Positions 45,446 through 57,988 of a DNA stretch of 64,000 nt are shown here, in pieces. The notes beneath the pieces are model-generated. The model saw only the letters and a list, made by a program, of their open reading frames with translations. It did no database searches and was not told where the DNA came from. Origin of the DNA: Climacium dendroides (Eukaryota > Streptophyta > Bryopsida > Hypnales > Climaciaceae); contig OX467091.1 of the NCBI GenBank assembly GCA_950106755.1, forward strand, positions 27,235,538 through 27,299,537, read 5' to 3'. The stretch's first letter is position 1. Every line of letters starts with the position of its first letter. A program made the position numbers and the translations under genes.

Positions 45446-45849
45446 CGCTTCTACCTAGAACCAGATTAGTTCCGTAAGGTTCTCTTGTAACTATTTTTGA
45501 TTTATCTCCCTCCCTTTAGTTGGATCCGGATACCTGTTTCTAATTTCCGTTCCACTCAAAAGATAAACGAAAAAAAATAAAAAATATGAGTTGTCACATT
45601 ACCCCGTCCTCGCGACACCGGCAGCCCCTGCCTGCAAACCCTAATGCACTTGCGAGGGTCCCAATTAGCCCCATGAAACGAAATTGCATCGTTTCGTTTG
45701 TGAAGTTGTGTACATTGGAAATTACCTGCTGGACGACACCTTCCTTTGCATTGCCCTCATGCCTTGGAGGCAATGTTTGAAGTGGGAGAACATCCTGGAC
45801 GGTGTGGTGAGAGTTGCATCGAAGGATTCCTCCAGCATAAGGTTGTCGT

Positions 45850-45990
45850 GGACGTGCGTCCGCGGCGAAATTGCGTCCAAAATCGGACGTCCGGACCCTG
45901 CGGACGCAGACGGACGGTCCTCGGTCGCCGTCCTGCGGGCGGGTGGGCGGGCGGACGGATTGGCGGACGGGCGGACGCGCGAACGGTTCA
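45850..45990. repeat. GGACGG-type repeat island left of hAT gene
   Basis: Degenerate GGACGG/GGGCGGACGG repeats with GGACGTCC palindromes. Together with the island at 50065-50280 it brackets the hAT gene, with the same strand polarity on both sides. Confidence 0.65.
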
Positions 45991-46007
45991 AGGGCCAAGG
46001 GGTTTAG

Positions 46008-46382
46008 GGAGTCTGGGAGTGACCGACTGAGAGAATGAGGGTTTGTAACTTTGCATTTTGCAATTTTGCATGATTTTCAGTTTGTCTAAGGGTTCTTCTT
46101 ACATATTTGTGAGTTTTGGCGCTTCAAAAATTTTTACGTGCTACACACTTGAAATTGAGAACAAAAAATAACACAATGAAGATTTCTTCAATATCACTTG
46201 GGACAAAATCCCCCAAAAATGATAGTTTCATTAATTTTTTCAAGATAATTTGGCAACCTTGTACTACTATGAAATGCTCCGAGAACTAATAAATCTTAGC
46301 TATTCATCTCTCTAAATCGTAAGCATTTGAGGACCAAGTTCTGTAAATGTTCTTCATTCAAATCCTTTCTAAATTTGAATGC
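46008..46382. other. AT-rich 3' flank of hAT gene
   Basis: No gene; likely the 3' untranslated region and inner end of the hAT element. No clear terminal inverted repeat found. Confidence 0.4.
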
Positions 46383-49300
46383 CTAGGGGTGGTAATCACT
46401 ATCTCCTTTCACCTCTGCCCTGCTACTGTACTCTCTTGATTGGAATCCATTATCTTCATCACTCATGGTGTTCTCTTCATCGTCTGATGAAAGTGTTTGA
46501 GTTTCCCCTCTTTTCTCTTGTACTGTTGAAGATACACGAGCTTTCTTAGGCTTGCCCATCATTTGCTCGTTCTTTGCTTTCATCAAGGTTTTCCCTACAC
46601 TTTCACGGAGGCGATCAACCGCTTTTCCTTTTCTCAACGGAAGTTCTGGAATAGACAAACGCTTATCAAGGTTTTTTTTTTCTGCATTCACTTTCTTCAT
46701 TGGAGAGATAGCAAACGGCTCCATTACTCGTTTGTTCTTTGCTTTAGAGGGTTCTTCCATCATCATTGTCATCCCTGCCTTTCTCCCTTCTTCAGTGAAT
46801 GCCTCTATAGCATTTGAAGATTCCAATGTCGGGTCCGCTAGCCTTGTTGAAGATGCTAGTAGGCGGTTTCCTTGCTTCTTTAACATTGAGGCCAACGTCT
46901 CATCTTCCTCGTCATCGGTGAATGAAGAAATCTGCAATCTTCGATTTTCAGTACGTTCTATTTCTTTCGAAATGATGGAAGCTCGTGTCGAACGTTGAGA
47001 ACTTCCTGAACCCACCAAAGTAGTGCTTACACTATTAAATAGTGAGCGTGCACCTATTAGAGGAATGCTACGCGGTGGACGTACAAAACTTGTCATGTTT
47101 TCCTTTGTGCCTTGGCCACTGTGAAGCAAATTCGGACTTCCACATTCTATCAAACACGAACGTACATTGTCTTGTGTCCCACTCGCTTCATGGTTTAGGC
47201 TACTTGGTTCCCCGTTGCTTTTGCTTGCCAATCCTCCTAGAGACTCCACGCTTATCTTGTCCACATTCATTTGCTCGCAGTCCTCAACGTTGTCATTCTT
47301 TTCTAGTTGGGCCACCACTATGGATGGAGACCTACCGCTTCCAATCACTTCATCTATTTTGGAAGTTCTAGCATTGGATGCTATGGTTCCATTAGAAGTC
47401 AGGACTTGGACATTTGCGTCCTCTTCGTTTAGATTGAGGACCTTGTCACTACTTAGAAATCGATTTCCATCTACAAACCTTGCTATGGAAGGTACGCCTT
47501 CATCGTTTCCACAATCATTATCGTCCATTGGAAAGTCGTACTCGTCTTGGTCATTGTTGCCCATGTCATCATCATCCATAATTACTCTTCCAAACGGTTC
47601 ACCTCCAAAATTGTATGTGTTGCCATCCAAATCTTCTTCTTCATTGAATATTGGGTCGTCCCAATTTGCTTCTTGTCCATGTGCTTCATTCCCGTCCACA
47701 CGAATACCTTCTTCTTCATCTTCGCTGCTCTCGTCATCTTCGTTTGGTCCCTCCGATTCTTCTGAATCTACATTTTCAAGGTACCACTTCTTCTCATCCC
47801 TCTCCTTGGATGCGGCCAACACTCTTGAATTAGTGTACACATACACCAAATCCGCAGCTCTCTTTGTTCTCAACTTATTCCGAGATTTGTTGTGAACAAA
47901 AGAATAGCTACTCCAATTCCATTCACATGAAGATGAAGATACCGGTTGGCCCAATATTCTCCTTGCAATTGGAGCAATGAGCTTCCCACATGCGCCTTCA
48001 AAATCCCACCAAGCGTGTGCCGATAATTTTTGTTCACTTGGATCCAACATGTTGTGGAAGGGAGACTCCCTATGTCGAAACGCCATGAATTCCTTGACGA
48101 TGTCCGCGTAGTCCGTAGGTTTACATATTTGCATGAGAATACGCTTGCATGCCTCACTGGCTTCTGAATCGTCGGCTAGTTCTTTATCGTGCAAAAGATA
48201 GGGATTCAAAAGAGCTCCTGCATATTGGAGATCGGTCTCTACTATTTCCCATCTAGCGTTGAATGCCTCCTTCAATGGTTTGGCAAATTCGGGGTTCAAT
48301 AGAAAAGGCGGATTTTCTAACCCCCCCACATGCGACCGTATCTTCCTCATAATATGCAAAACTTTCCCTGAACATGGCGTCTTTGCATCTAAATCACGAA
48401 GGCCATACACAACAACGTCCATCAACTGCACAAAATTCGTGCAACGCCTCCAGAAATGCTCATTGTTTATTATCTTCTTTGTACACCGAGACTTTGTACG
48501 GTTCTTCTTTTTCTTGTCGTCCAACGTCCTCACATATTGTTCCCAACGCGGATCTGTCACACTCTGTTGAAGTGCTCCCTTCACTTTCAACAAGCGTTCA
48601 AGCGCAATGAAATTTGAAGCAAATCTTGTTTCGCCTGGCATCAATAAGCTGTGCTCTTTTTCGTATGAACAAAATATTGCAAGCGGCATGTGCCGCTTTC
48701 TAAAAAACGTAAGAACCATACGAGCTTTGGCCACGACATCCGCCACCCATGCTTCCTTCCTCCAATCTTTTAGCAACAAATTCAAGGCGTGCACCACACA
48801 ACCTTGAAAAGAAATGTAAGGATATTTGTCTTTTGTGATTCTACATGCTCGAGGGTTTACAGGAGCATTGTCCGTTGTTATTTGCACCACATTATGCGGA
48901 CCCACCTCCTGTATGAATTTGTCCAAAATAGAGGCCAAGTACTCTGCGTTTTTTATGAACCCACTTGTGTCCACCGATTCCAAAAATTGCTCCCCTACAG
49001 AAGATACAAGCATACAATTCACCAATGGCCGATTTGTAACCGAACTCCATCCATCAATAGACAAGGTTGCTCCAAGCTTTCTGATACTATCCTCGGTCCT
49101 CTTCTGCAACTTTAACTTGACATCTTCTTTCGCTTCTTCTAGTAATTTGGTTCGTAGAGCGTCGTACGATGGTGGGCTGTATGGCTTACCAAACTCAACT
49201 GTTTTCTTCACTGCTTCTTTGAAGGCCTCACTTCGAGGTACCGCAAATGGTATGTTGGCTGAATAGAAGAAATTGGCCCACAACGCATTCAAATTGCGTC

Positions 49301-49766
49301 TATCAGCTTGTTCAAACCCATCTACTAGCCGACTTTGTCTTTGGGGCCGATTGATGGAAGAGGGTGGAGTTGGACATTGTTCACTTGATGTTTCCACACT
49401 TTGATGTACCCTTGAAGACGCACGATGAATTTCAGACGGCGCTGCACACGAGTCCTCTTGTGTTGAACGTGAAAAATCCCTTCCATTTGAGGCATTGCTT
49501 GCAACCCTCCCTATGTTTTCACCATCTACATTGTCAAGGGCCGATCTTCGTGGAAATAACCCATTACAACTGGCAAAAAGAGTTCGAATTGACGAAGTCA
49601 ATTTTGGACATATGCTTACCCCCCTGTCGCGAACACCGTCTTTGCCTTCATATCCAAGGTGGCTCAACATGCGACACTTCCGATTTGCAAACACCAAGTC
49701 ACATGCCTTGCACTGCACTTTACCGCTTGATGGAACAACATACCAACCGGAAAAATCCTTACTCAT
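46383..49766 (-). CDS. hAT-family transposase, uninterrupted
   Basis: A single exon of 1,127 codons without stops. Residues about 15-55 form a BED-type zinc finger (CKAC, then HLGYEG and C). Residues 230-335 match DUF659: SIDGWSSVTNRP with D238, and TTDNAPVNPRA with D299. The hAT dimerisation domain is at 580-650 (AHAWWDFEGACGKL, SSSCEWNWSSYSF with E615, then KRAADLVYVYTN). The remaining 470 residues are acidic and Ser-rich, then basic near the end (KKNLDKRLS, RKGKAVDRL); such a tail is longer than usual. It would cut and paste hAT elements with 8-bp duplications. An intact frame implies recent activity or selection. Element ends were not identified. Confidence 0.9.
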   Translation of the reverse strand: MSKDFSGWYVVPSSGKVQCKACDLVFANRKCRMLSHLGYEGKDGVRDRGVSICPKLTSSIRTLFASCNGLFPRRSALDNVDGENIGRVASNASNGRDFSRSTQEDSCAAPSEIHRASSRVHQSVETSSEQCPTPPSSINRPQRQSRLVDGFEQADRRNLNALWANFFYSANIPFAVPRSEAFKEAVKKTVEFGKPYSPPSYDALRTKLLEEAKEDVKLKLQKRTEDSIRKLGATLSIDGWSSVTNRPLVNCMLVSSVGEQFLESVDTSGFIKNAEYLASILDKFIQEVGPHNVVQITTDNAPVNPRACRITKDKYPYISFQGCVVHALNLLLKDWRKEAWVADVVAKARMVLTFFRKRHMPLAIFCSYEKEHSLLMPGETRFASNFIALERLLKVKGALQQSVTDPRWEQYVRTLDDKKKKNRTKSRCTKKIINNEHFWRRCTNFVQLMDVVVYGLRDLDAKTPCSGKVLHIMRKIRSHVGGLENPPFLLNPEFAKPLKEAFNARWEIVETDLQYAGALLNPYLLHDKELADDSEASEACKRILMQICKPTDYADIVKEFMAFRHRESPFHNMLDPSEQKLSAHAWWDFEGACGKLIAPIARRILGQPVSSSSCEWNWSSYSFVHNKSRNKLRTKRAADLVYVYTNSRVLAASKERDEKKWYLENVDSEESEGPNEDDESSEDEEEGIRVDGNEAHGQEANWDDPIFNEEEDLDGNTYNFGGEPFGRVIMDDDDMGNNDQDEYDFPMDDNDCGNDEGVPSIARFVDGNRFLSSDKVLNLNEEDANVQVLTSNGTIASNARTSKIDEVIGSGRSPSIVVAQLEKNDNVEDCEQMNVDKISVESLGGLASKSNGEPSSLNHEASGTQDNVRSCLIECGSPNLLHSGQGTKENMTSFVRPPRSIPLIGARSLFNSVSTTLVGSGSSQRSTRASIISKEIERTENRRLQISSFTDDEEDETLASMLKKQGNRLLASSTRLADPTLESSNAIEAFTEEGRKAGMTMMMEEPSKAKNKRVMEPFAISPMKKVNAEKKNLDKRLSIPELPLRKGKAVDRLRESVGKTLMKAKNEQMMGKPKKARVSSTVQEKRGETQTLSSDDEENTMSDEDNGFQSREYSSRAEVKGDSDYHP

Positions 49767-50064
49767 TGTGGAAAGCTCCGTTCAAGTTCAAGTTCCAATC
49801 TTGTCTTTAGTTCCAAATGTTTAGGTTCAAATCACCATGTCACATGTATCAAATATAGTATGTAAGCAAAGCCTTGGAAACCAAAGCCCCCCTGTCCACT
49901 GAACTATGCATTACCAAGCAAGGGACACAAAGATTGCAGCTCCTAGCCCTTGGAAATCTTAGCGTTCAGTTTCTCAGAAGTGCTTGTAAATGCCTTCTTC
50001 CTTGCTCTTATACTCCTAATTTGTTGAATGTTGTATGCCTTAGAAGTAACCGTTGCCAACGGTC

Positions 50065-50280
50065 AGAAAACCCGGCGGACGGGGTGGGCGGACAAGGCGG
50101 ACGGATGGTCAGTCGGGTCGGTGAAGGCGGCCGGCCGGTAGGACAGGGGGAGGGGGGCGGGCGGGCGGATGGGACGGACGGGAGGGCGGACGGGTCGGAC
50201 GGGGCTGACGGGCGAGCGGGCGGGCCGGACGGGTCGGGCGGGCGCACGGGTCAGACGGGCGGTTGTGCGGACCGGGCGGT
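50065..50280. repeat. GGACGG-type repeat island right of hAT gene
   Basis: About 215 bases of degenerate GGGCGGACGG repeats, ending just before the left terminus of the second two-gene transposon at 50295. Confidence 0.7.
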
Positions 50281-53192
50281 TTTAGCCTTTTAGGCAGGGT
50301 TGCTATTGTGCGAGCTTGGAGCAGGAGCTTGTGAACCTGTGAACCTGTGAGCGGGAAGTTTTTTTGATGAGAAAACTTGTGGAAAAATTTGTATATGATA
50401 GGGGGAAGTTGTAATTAACCCATGACCGTGGACTTGGAGTCAATCGAGGTTCTATGATCGTGGATGTCATTCATAATTATATGTATGTAAGTTTAGGGTC
50501 ATTTGTGGACTCTTAGAGGCACTACCACTATTGTGGAGAACAATTTTCACATAAATAAGAATTAATTTGTTGTCACACATGAAGTGGTCTAAGAATGGGA
50601 AGGAAAATGAATGAGCCCAAGATCTAGCATCTTTTTTTTTTATCAACTATTGATTGTTTACCATTGAAGATCATTTTTCTTTACTTCATTTCTCATGTAC
50701 ATTGAATATCAAACAAGAAGCACAATGCTTGTAGCTTGTAGCCATAAAACACACAAAATCAAATCCACATAGAAATCAATACACATAATTCAACTCATAA
50801 GATATGTCAATCTTATGAGTCTAAGTGGCGGTGGAGTTGGCCATAGAAACCTCACTGGAGGATGACTCTGGAGTCTCTTCACCTTCAGAAGCTGAAACGT
50901 CTAAAAAATGAACTACGTTTGCAGCATACTTGGGTTTGGAAGGCTTAGGCTCTCTACAACCATGTCGTTCATACTGTGATGCCATCTTCTCGGCATACAC
51001 TGGAAGATCATAAGACTTCTCGGGACTCAAAATAAGTCTTCTGATCTTCTTCACACAATGTTCATCCATCACTCCTTTGTTCCTTCAAAAACAAACAATG
51101 CAACGTTAGTCATATTGATTTATGAAATGCAATACTTGTTGAATACAAAAATCTACATGTCTTCCAAAAGTGAAACTTACTTACTAGGTCTAATGTTCCG
51201 TGTAAACACCATTGGTTCCATGTGCACGGCATCCAGATCAAGAGCGGCAAAAACTTCTGCCGGAGCTTCTGTCATTTCTTGCACTGGAGCAGGTTTTTTC
51301 ATTGGCAAGAGAACCCCCTTGAAGATATTCTCATCCTCCTCCAAAGCCACAATATGCCGTCCAGTGCCACGACATGCAAGAATCGATGCACCTATAGTAC
51401 AACCATGCGAGCATTAGAAGTTCACAGATTTTACATACACACAAACATTTTAATTTAGGACTCTCATTTAAAAGTATTAAATCACCTGTAGCAGTGGTGC
51501 AGTCCAAAACTACATCTTCTTCATCCGAGCAACCTTCGATGAAAAATTGTAGGAACCTTGCATCTTTCTCTCACGGCCCGCGCCAAGGCTTTTTTGATTC
51601 CTTGTTGACTAACATTGTCTCCTCGGTGATATAATTGATGACCATGTCCTTCCTCTGAAGATTCCACTTTGCTTTCGTCATGGCCTCAGTCTGCCTGAAT
51701 GTGAAGGCTGATTTTTTTTCCTCACCCAAATTCTTCACAAAAAGGGTGACTCTGAACTTCATAGTCTGCAAAAAGGCAAAAAATGGTTTAGTGCAAGGGA
51801 GAATGCCGCTAAACCAAATGACATGCGTGCTATACATTTAGAAAAACTTACCGTCTGACCAAGTGTAATACCCGACGCTAGGTCCAATTGGTTGAATGCC
51901 AACCACTCTTTCTTCAGCACCAACTTCTTAAAGACGTTCTTCAGTCCCGCAAACATACGCCGCGATTGAAGGCTGTATGAGTGAAATACAAGAACGCAGC
52001 CGTTGTCTTGTAAGCTCTCCTCGGCGAAGTGAAATGCATTTTGCATTCCTACACACGTTGGGTCTGAGTTCCATGCCGGAACATGCTTTTCAGAGATGAG
52101 TGGTACGGGCAGGTTCTCTTGGCAATCAAAAATAATAAGATCCACCAAAGGCTCTTGGCTCACCCTGCCGTTCAATGAACGAGGTTTTCCTGCATTTGCC
52201 TACAGTCCAGTGATTGTACATGTTATTAGAAGATAAAAAATGAAACTATTTGTTCATGAAGAAATCCTATGAAGTTACAAACGGAACTTCATGTTGCCAC
52301 ACACCTTTCGAATGAAGTCCATGACCTCAATATAAGAATTAGGTGGTGAACTCTCCAAATTGTCTATGATGTCAACAATGGATACATTCAAGATTAGTTC
52401 CTCCGACTTGACGTCGTCATCATCTAATATAACCACTTGCGTGCCTTGTGTCACCATATCCTCCGTCCACTCGGCAAGCACAGCCTTCCTCTTCATCCCA
52501 CTCTGACTTCCCTGCACCAACTGCGAGCTCTGATCGACCGCTGATGATGTAGGAACGACGATATCACCATCATCTTTTTTCTTCCCCTTTGCCTTTGCTT
52601 TCTCCTCCTTCTCCTTCTGCTTTTCCTTCTCCTTCTCTTCTATCTTTGCCAAATGCTCTACCTCCTTTTTTTGCTTGTTATCCAAAGCAATTTGTAGACG
52701 ATCCGCTTTCTTCTTGTCAGCGTTGTTCCTCCTTTCAATTGCCTTGTTCCTTTGATCTTCGGTGAGGCCCGCAAACTCATCGACATCCATGTCCACCGCT
52801 CCAATGTCCTTCAAGGAATCGCGGAGTTGTACCTCCGATGGATGTGTGTACGATATAGGGCAATCAATGTACCATCCACCGCCATTTAGATGAGCCGTGG
52901 TAAATGTTTTGAGCTGATTTGCCGTGTACATGGAACTTGCGGAATTGCGATCTAGGAAGACCGAAAGGAATGGAGGAAGGTCTGCCCTCTGGATGGCTCC
53001 TTTTCCTTCCAGTTCAAACTTGAAGTAGCTGCATCATGATAAACAAAGAATGGTAAGCACGAATTGTAAAAATCAAAATGGACAGAAGAAGAATTTCAAT
53101 CTCGTGTACATGTGCTTCAAAGCAACATTTCTTATGTCTCAAGAAATAGAAGATCAAAAAATTAAATTGTAGACCTTTCAAAGGACAGAAAT

Positions 53193-53264
53193 GGGGGTCC
53201 CCCAACTACTTCTAGAGCATGCCTCGGATCCGAGGCATGTTCTACAGGTAGCCTAAGGACCCCC
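53193..53264. mobile_element. 72-bp palindromic MITE-like insertion
   Basis: Starts GGGGGTCC and ends GGACCCCC, with a perfect 22-bp central palindrome (53218-53239, CATGCCTCGGATCC core). It lies in intron 7 of the M2 ParB gene. A sister of exactly 72 bp is at 63303-63374 and a near copy is embedded in each unit of the tandem array at 56938-57008. Confidence 0.75.
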
Positions 53265-56200
53265 TATTTTTTTCCCTTCGTTCATCTCTAATAGGTTTCC
53301 TGCTTCAACAATGTATTTTTAGCCAAATGACAAGAGATTTTTAATTCAAATAGTCACTTCCAAATGAATATTTTTTTATCCAGTTAAAGACATACCGATA
53401 AAGGACCCTCTTCACTGCCTGTTGGGACCCTTCATAAGTGTTGAAGTTGTCGCTTTTCTTGAAGTACTTAGCTCCTCTAAGATGAGCCAAGAACCCGTGA
53501 TCCCAAATTTTCCTCCTCCACCCTTCCAAGTATTCCGGTAAGGTTTCTGGTTGAAGCGGAACGTTCATATTGATGATGATGTTGTCTTGCTTGACAACTT
53601 CCTCAAAGTATTGTACAACTGCATCTTCAATCTGTAGAAAGAGATGCCAAAACCAAAATCATATGATATGCACTGCCTTCCAAGAATTCTTATTTCTCAA
53701 TATCCTAGTGAATATGAACTATGATGGCTTTCAAGTTGAATTACATGAATAGGTAATCACTTACCCCTACGTACCAAACACAACGGTTCAAGAAAGGACC
53801 AAGTAGTGTCTCTGACACTGGCCTAGGCGGAAAACGTCTAGCATCACGTGATGGTGTAGAGGAGTTCCACCACTTCAGGAATTTGATCTTGTGATCTACC
53901 GTGGTATTGCAAGTGGCCACCATTTGGAGCTTCTCTAGAGTCATCTCCGGAACCTCATTGGAACTCCAATGTTTCTCAATCTGGTCAACAAAAGGAAAGC
54001 AGAGGATGTTAGATTCTGAGGTTTGCATGACATCAATAGATTCAGTTTATGATGTAGGTCATAAAATCACCTCATCTAGAAAACCTTGCTTGTTAGCTGG
54101 ATTCGCCACCGCAACCAACTTAGACATTTTGACGTTCAGTTTACTGGTCTTCTCATGAGCTCCGGATCTCATGGCATGCGCCAGTTCCTCAGGAGTTCTG
54201 TCGTCCTCCGGTGTCATCTCATTGTACCTCCGCCCTGCTGCATCTGCTGATTGGGCAATTTCTTGCTGCAAAGGTGTGACAGAAAAGAATTACACATATA
54301 TGATTGTATAATAAAATGGTACAGACAAATACAATAGAAACGAAGGGAGAAGCATTCACAAAGATTCTTACCCTGAAAACAAACGATGTGAAGACTTGTA
54401 GTGGCATAGAATACCAAGTCTTTTTAGCTTTGTGTGCCCCACACAATCGGACCTCCGATGGCCTGAGCATCTCTTTGAACCACTCAATAGTAAGGAGACC
54501 ATATTTTTGAACCCTGTATAACGTGTGCACCAAATTGGTCTTCACGTGCGAGTCTTCCGTGGACCTGATATGCACAGAAGCGATTTCAGTTATTGTTGTA
54601 TCCAGAAACTGCAACATATCACAAACTATAAGAACAACCTAACTTGGGGGCTGAAGTGAGCGGCAACAATCAAATACTACATGCAATCAATTGATAGGGT
54701 GCCTAAAAAACATTTGAGATAAACAGTATAATTTGTCCTTTAATGCTCCAGGGTCCTAAAATACCATTCTATGTCTTCTAACAACTATAGGGTATGTAAT
54801 AATAGCGTTGTATTAAGTGTGTCTATTTTTAAAAAGAAAATGTAGACCTTTGAGAAGGTAAATCCATAAAACATAAACAATTTGAATATGAAGAAATGCA
54901 TGTTATAGAGTTGACAAAGAAGATGTTCACTTAGTGTTACGCAACATACAAATAAATTTTCCAAGAAAGGATGTGAAGAAAATAAATGATATGTTGAGTT
55001 AACAACAATGGATAACATATGGAATTTGAACATAAATAAATGGATGTCACAGAGTGCCCCCCCCTGAGAAATCAATTGAGGCATTAGAATTCCAAAGAGG
55101 GAGATTACACACTTACTTGTTAATGTCATGCATGACATGCATGACTAGCTCGGTCTTGCCCTTGGTATCTAGTACAATGGAATCCACTGCGTAATGCCAC
55201 TCCTCGTCTTTCGAGTGTTTTTTGGTAATGTAACTCATCCATGAGATTAGTCTGTGATTACCATCACAAACATAGAATTTAATGTTCTTCAAAAACCTCA
55301 ACTCGGGTTTGGATTCGACACTAGCATTGAAGGCGTCATTTTTTGACTTCCACAATGGATCCCACTTCGCTATCTCTTCTTCTGTGAACTGTGAGTTTTC
55401 TCCAGCCTCATCTGTAGTAGTGACGTAGAAAACTGCCGCTCCTTCTCTGTAACCCTTGCTGAACTCATGCTCCAGGAAATCAAGATCACACGAGAGGGTA
55501 GGTCTCACCATGGGCATGGGAACCATTCAGCAAAGCGGGATTTGGAGTCGAAAGAGGTGAGGTGGCTTCATCCTCAATGAAGCAATGGTATTCACGGAGT
55601 CCACCTTGTGATATTGTCGGAGATCGTCTTCCAACAAGTCCTTATCATCGGCCAGCAATAGGTCATCCAGAACGTCCTCCTCCATTGCGTCTCCCTCTTC
55701 TTCACCATCACCTTCACCTGCAATGGGTGGTTGCGTTGAATCATCGGTGTTTGGCGTTTCCAGAATAGTCTCCTCGTGCCACAGGTTTGTAGGAGTCGCA
55801 TCCATCTGCAAGGCTCAAACATAAAACTAAGCAACATGCTTGGACTTTTATCAATGGATCCAAATTCCCCTACAAACAGAAACATACTGGGATTCTAAAA
55901 ACAAATGATTGCAAGAGAAATGACGCAGCTCAGGCAAAAGATTTAGGAACAAAGAACATGCATTGTATAAGACACGCTCACAAGCGATGTGTCTTTGAAG
56001 GAAATCCAATACAATGGGATCACTCTATCTCTACATCATCCTCTGAGTCAGAGCTGAGATGGATGATGACGACTTCTTCTAAACCTTGAAGCGAACTATG
56101 TGCACAATCGTGGGTCTCCTCCATCGGTGGCCCATCAATGGTGATGGACCCCTGCGTCTTTGAGGAATACTCAGTGTCCAAACTCTCAGGAGACATACAC

Positions 56201-56790
56201 TGCAGTGGGCGGTTTCTAGCCATCTCAAGTATAACTTGAAGACGTCTACGATTCTGTGCGGGCGTAAAGTGGCGTATATGTCTCGGCGCTCGGGTGTCAC
56301 TCACCCGACTGAGTTTAGAACTTTCAAAGGCATCGACAGCGTGATCAGCTGCGTCCATAACATCATCAAAACTTACCAACTGCTCTTCATCAACTTGATC
56401 TTCCTCAGTGTCTTTTTCTTCATCAGAATCGTGAAGAACCTCTAGAGTCTCCTTCACTGGTGTGAGAGCCTGAGATGGTCCTGCCTCATGGGTGCCCATG
56501 ACATGAGGAGGTGCCGAGGTCGATGAAGAGACATTTTGGCCACGTCGAACCTTCTTTACATTGCAACATTATTGAAGTTAGAAGTGCCTCATCAGAATCA
56601 GGTAGAGCCACATAGAGCTTGAGGAATGAGGAGTTTTGTACAATGAAAGTAAAGTTTCAAAGTACAAAAGAAATAAAAGAGTTCCACCAATGCTGGTGAA
56701 GATGTACATGGTTTTAGACATAGAAGGTACAATGTAATCGATCGTATCCATTTTTTTATGCTTTCTAAACAATCATAAGGATCATAAATC

Positions 56791-57988
56791 AGTTGGATTC
56801 CTCACGTGGAACGGGAAGCGCCCTTCTTGAATCAGTGGGATTCAAGAGAATTCTACGTCTGGAGGGGGTCGACATCCATCACCGAGGACAACCAGTCCCA
56901 AGAAATTATCAAACAAAAACGAATTTTCCAAAAAAGTGGGGGTCCCAGTGCCTCACCGGCAACATGCCTCGGATCCGAGGCTGCACCTGGAGCTCTCGGC
57001 GGGACCCCTCAGCTCTGAGATTACAGGCCGCTTAGATTACCCTATGGGCATTTCAGTCAGCAAAAACAAGACCACCAAATTCCTGAAGTTGGGGACATCA
57101 AGGCAGATTGGCCTCCACCGTCCAACTGTGGAAGCAGGTAAGGATGCCAACATTATCTCGGAGGTGGACTTGAATTACCAACAAGGAGTCGAGACGGGGG
57201 ACATGCAATCAAATTCTGACTCCTACAAGGTGAACATGTAGTTGCACAGCCTCACAAGAGCAATTCCCAAGTCGGGAACAGTTGGATTCCTCACGTGGAA
57301 CGGGAAGCGCCCTCCTTGAATTAGTGGGATTCAAGAGAATTCCACGTCTGGAGGGGGTCGACATCCATCACCGAGGGCAACCAGTCTCAAGAAATTATCA
57401 AACAAAAACGAATTTTCCAAAAAAGAGGGGGTCCTAGTGCCTCACCGGCAACATGCCTCGGATCCGAGGCTGCACCTGGAGCTCTCGGCGGGACCCCTCA
57501 GCTCTGAGATTACAGGCCGCTTAGATTACCCTGTGGGCATTTCAGTCAGCAAAAACAAGACCACCGAATTCCTGAAATTGGGGACATCAAGGCAGATTGG
57601 CCTCCACCGTCCAGCTGTGGAAGCAGGTAAGGATGCCAACATTATCTTGGAGGTGGACTTGAATTACCAACAAGGAGTCGAGACGGGGGACATGCAATCA
57701 AATTCTGACTCCTACAAGGTGAATATGTAGTTGCACAGCCTCACAAGAGCAATTCCCAAGTCGGGAACAGTTGGATTCCTCACGTGGAACGGGAAGCGCC
57801 CTCCTTGAATCAGTGGGATTCAAGAGAATTCCACGTCTGGAGGGGGTCAACATCCATCACCGAGGGCAACCAGTCTCAAGAAATTATCAAACAAAAACGA
57901 ATTTTCCAAAAAAGAGGGGGTCCTAGTGCCTCACCGGCAATATGCCTCGGATCCGAGGCTGCACCTGGAGCTCTCGGCGGGACCCCTC
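56791..57988. repeat. Tandem array of a 489-bp unit (2.4 copies)
   Basis: Units start at 56791, 57280 and 57769; the third stops near 57988 inside the unit. Units are about 97 percent identical by eye. Each contains a 71-bp GGGGGTCCC...GGGACCCC palindromic element. The array lies in intron 1 of the M2 ParB gene. Short frames in it repeat with non-synonymous differences and are not credible genes. Confidence 0.9.

Larger units (their letters stand above)
42187..45598 (-). mobile_element. ORF-bearing gypsy LTR, sister of 23460-27940
   Basis: Runs TGTCGCAGCATAG to ATGAGTTGTCACA (plus), 3,412 bp, collinear with 23460-27940 minus its nested solo LTR. The flanks do not form a clean duplication: TTCCCC on the left and TTACCCC on the right are similar but offset. 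On minus the right flank GGGGTAA directly before TGTGACA resembles the purine tract next to the LTR at 16992, so this could be a 3' LTR whose internal region is lost, or a solo LTR with a mutated duplication. Confidence 0.85.
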
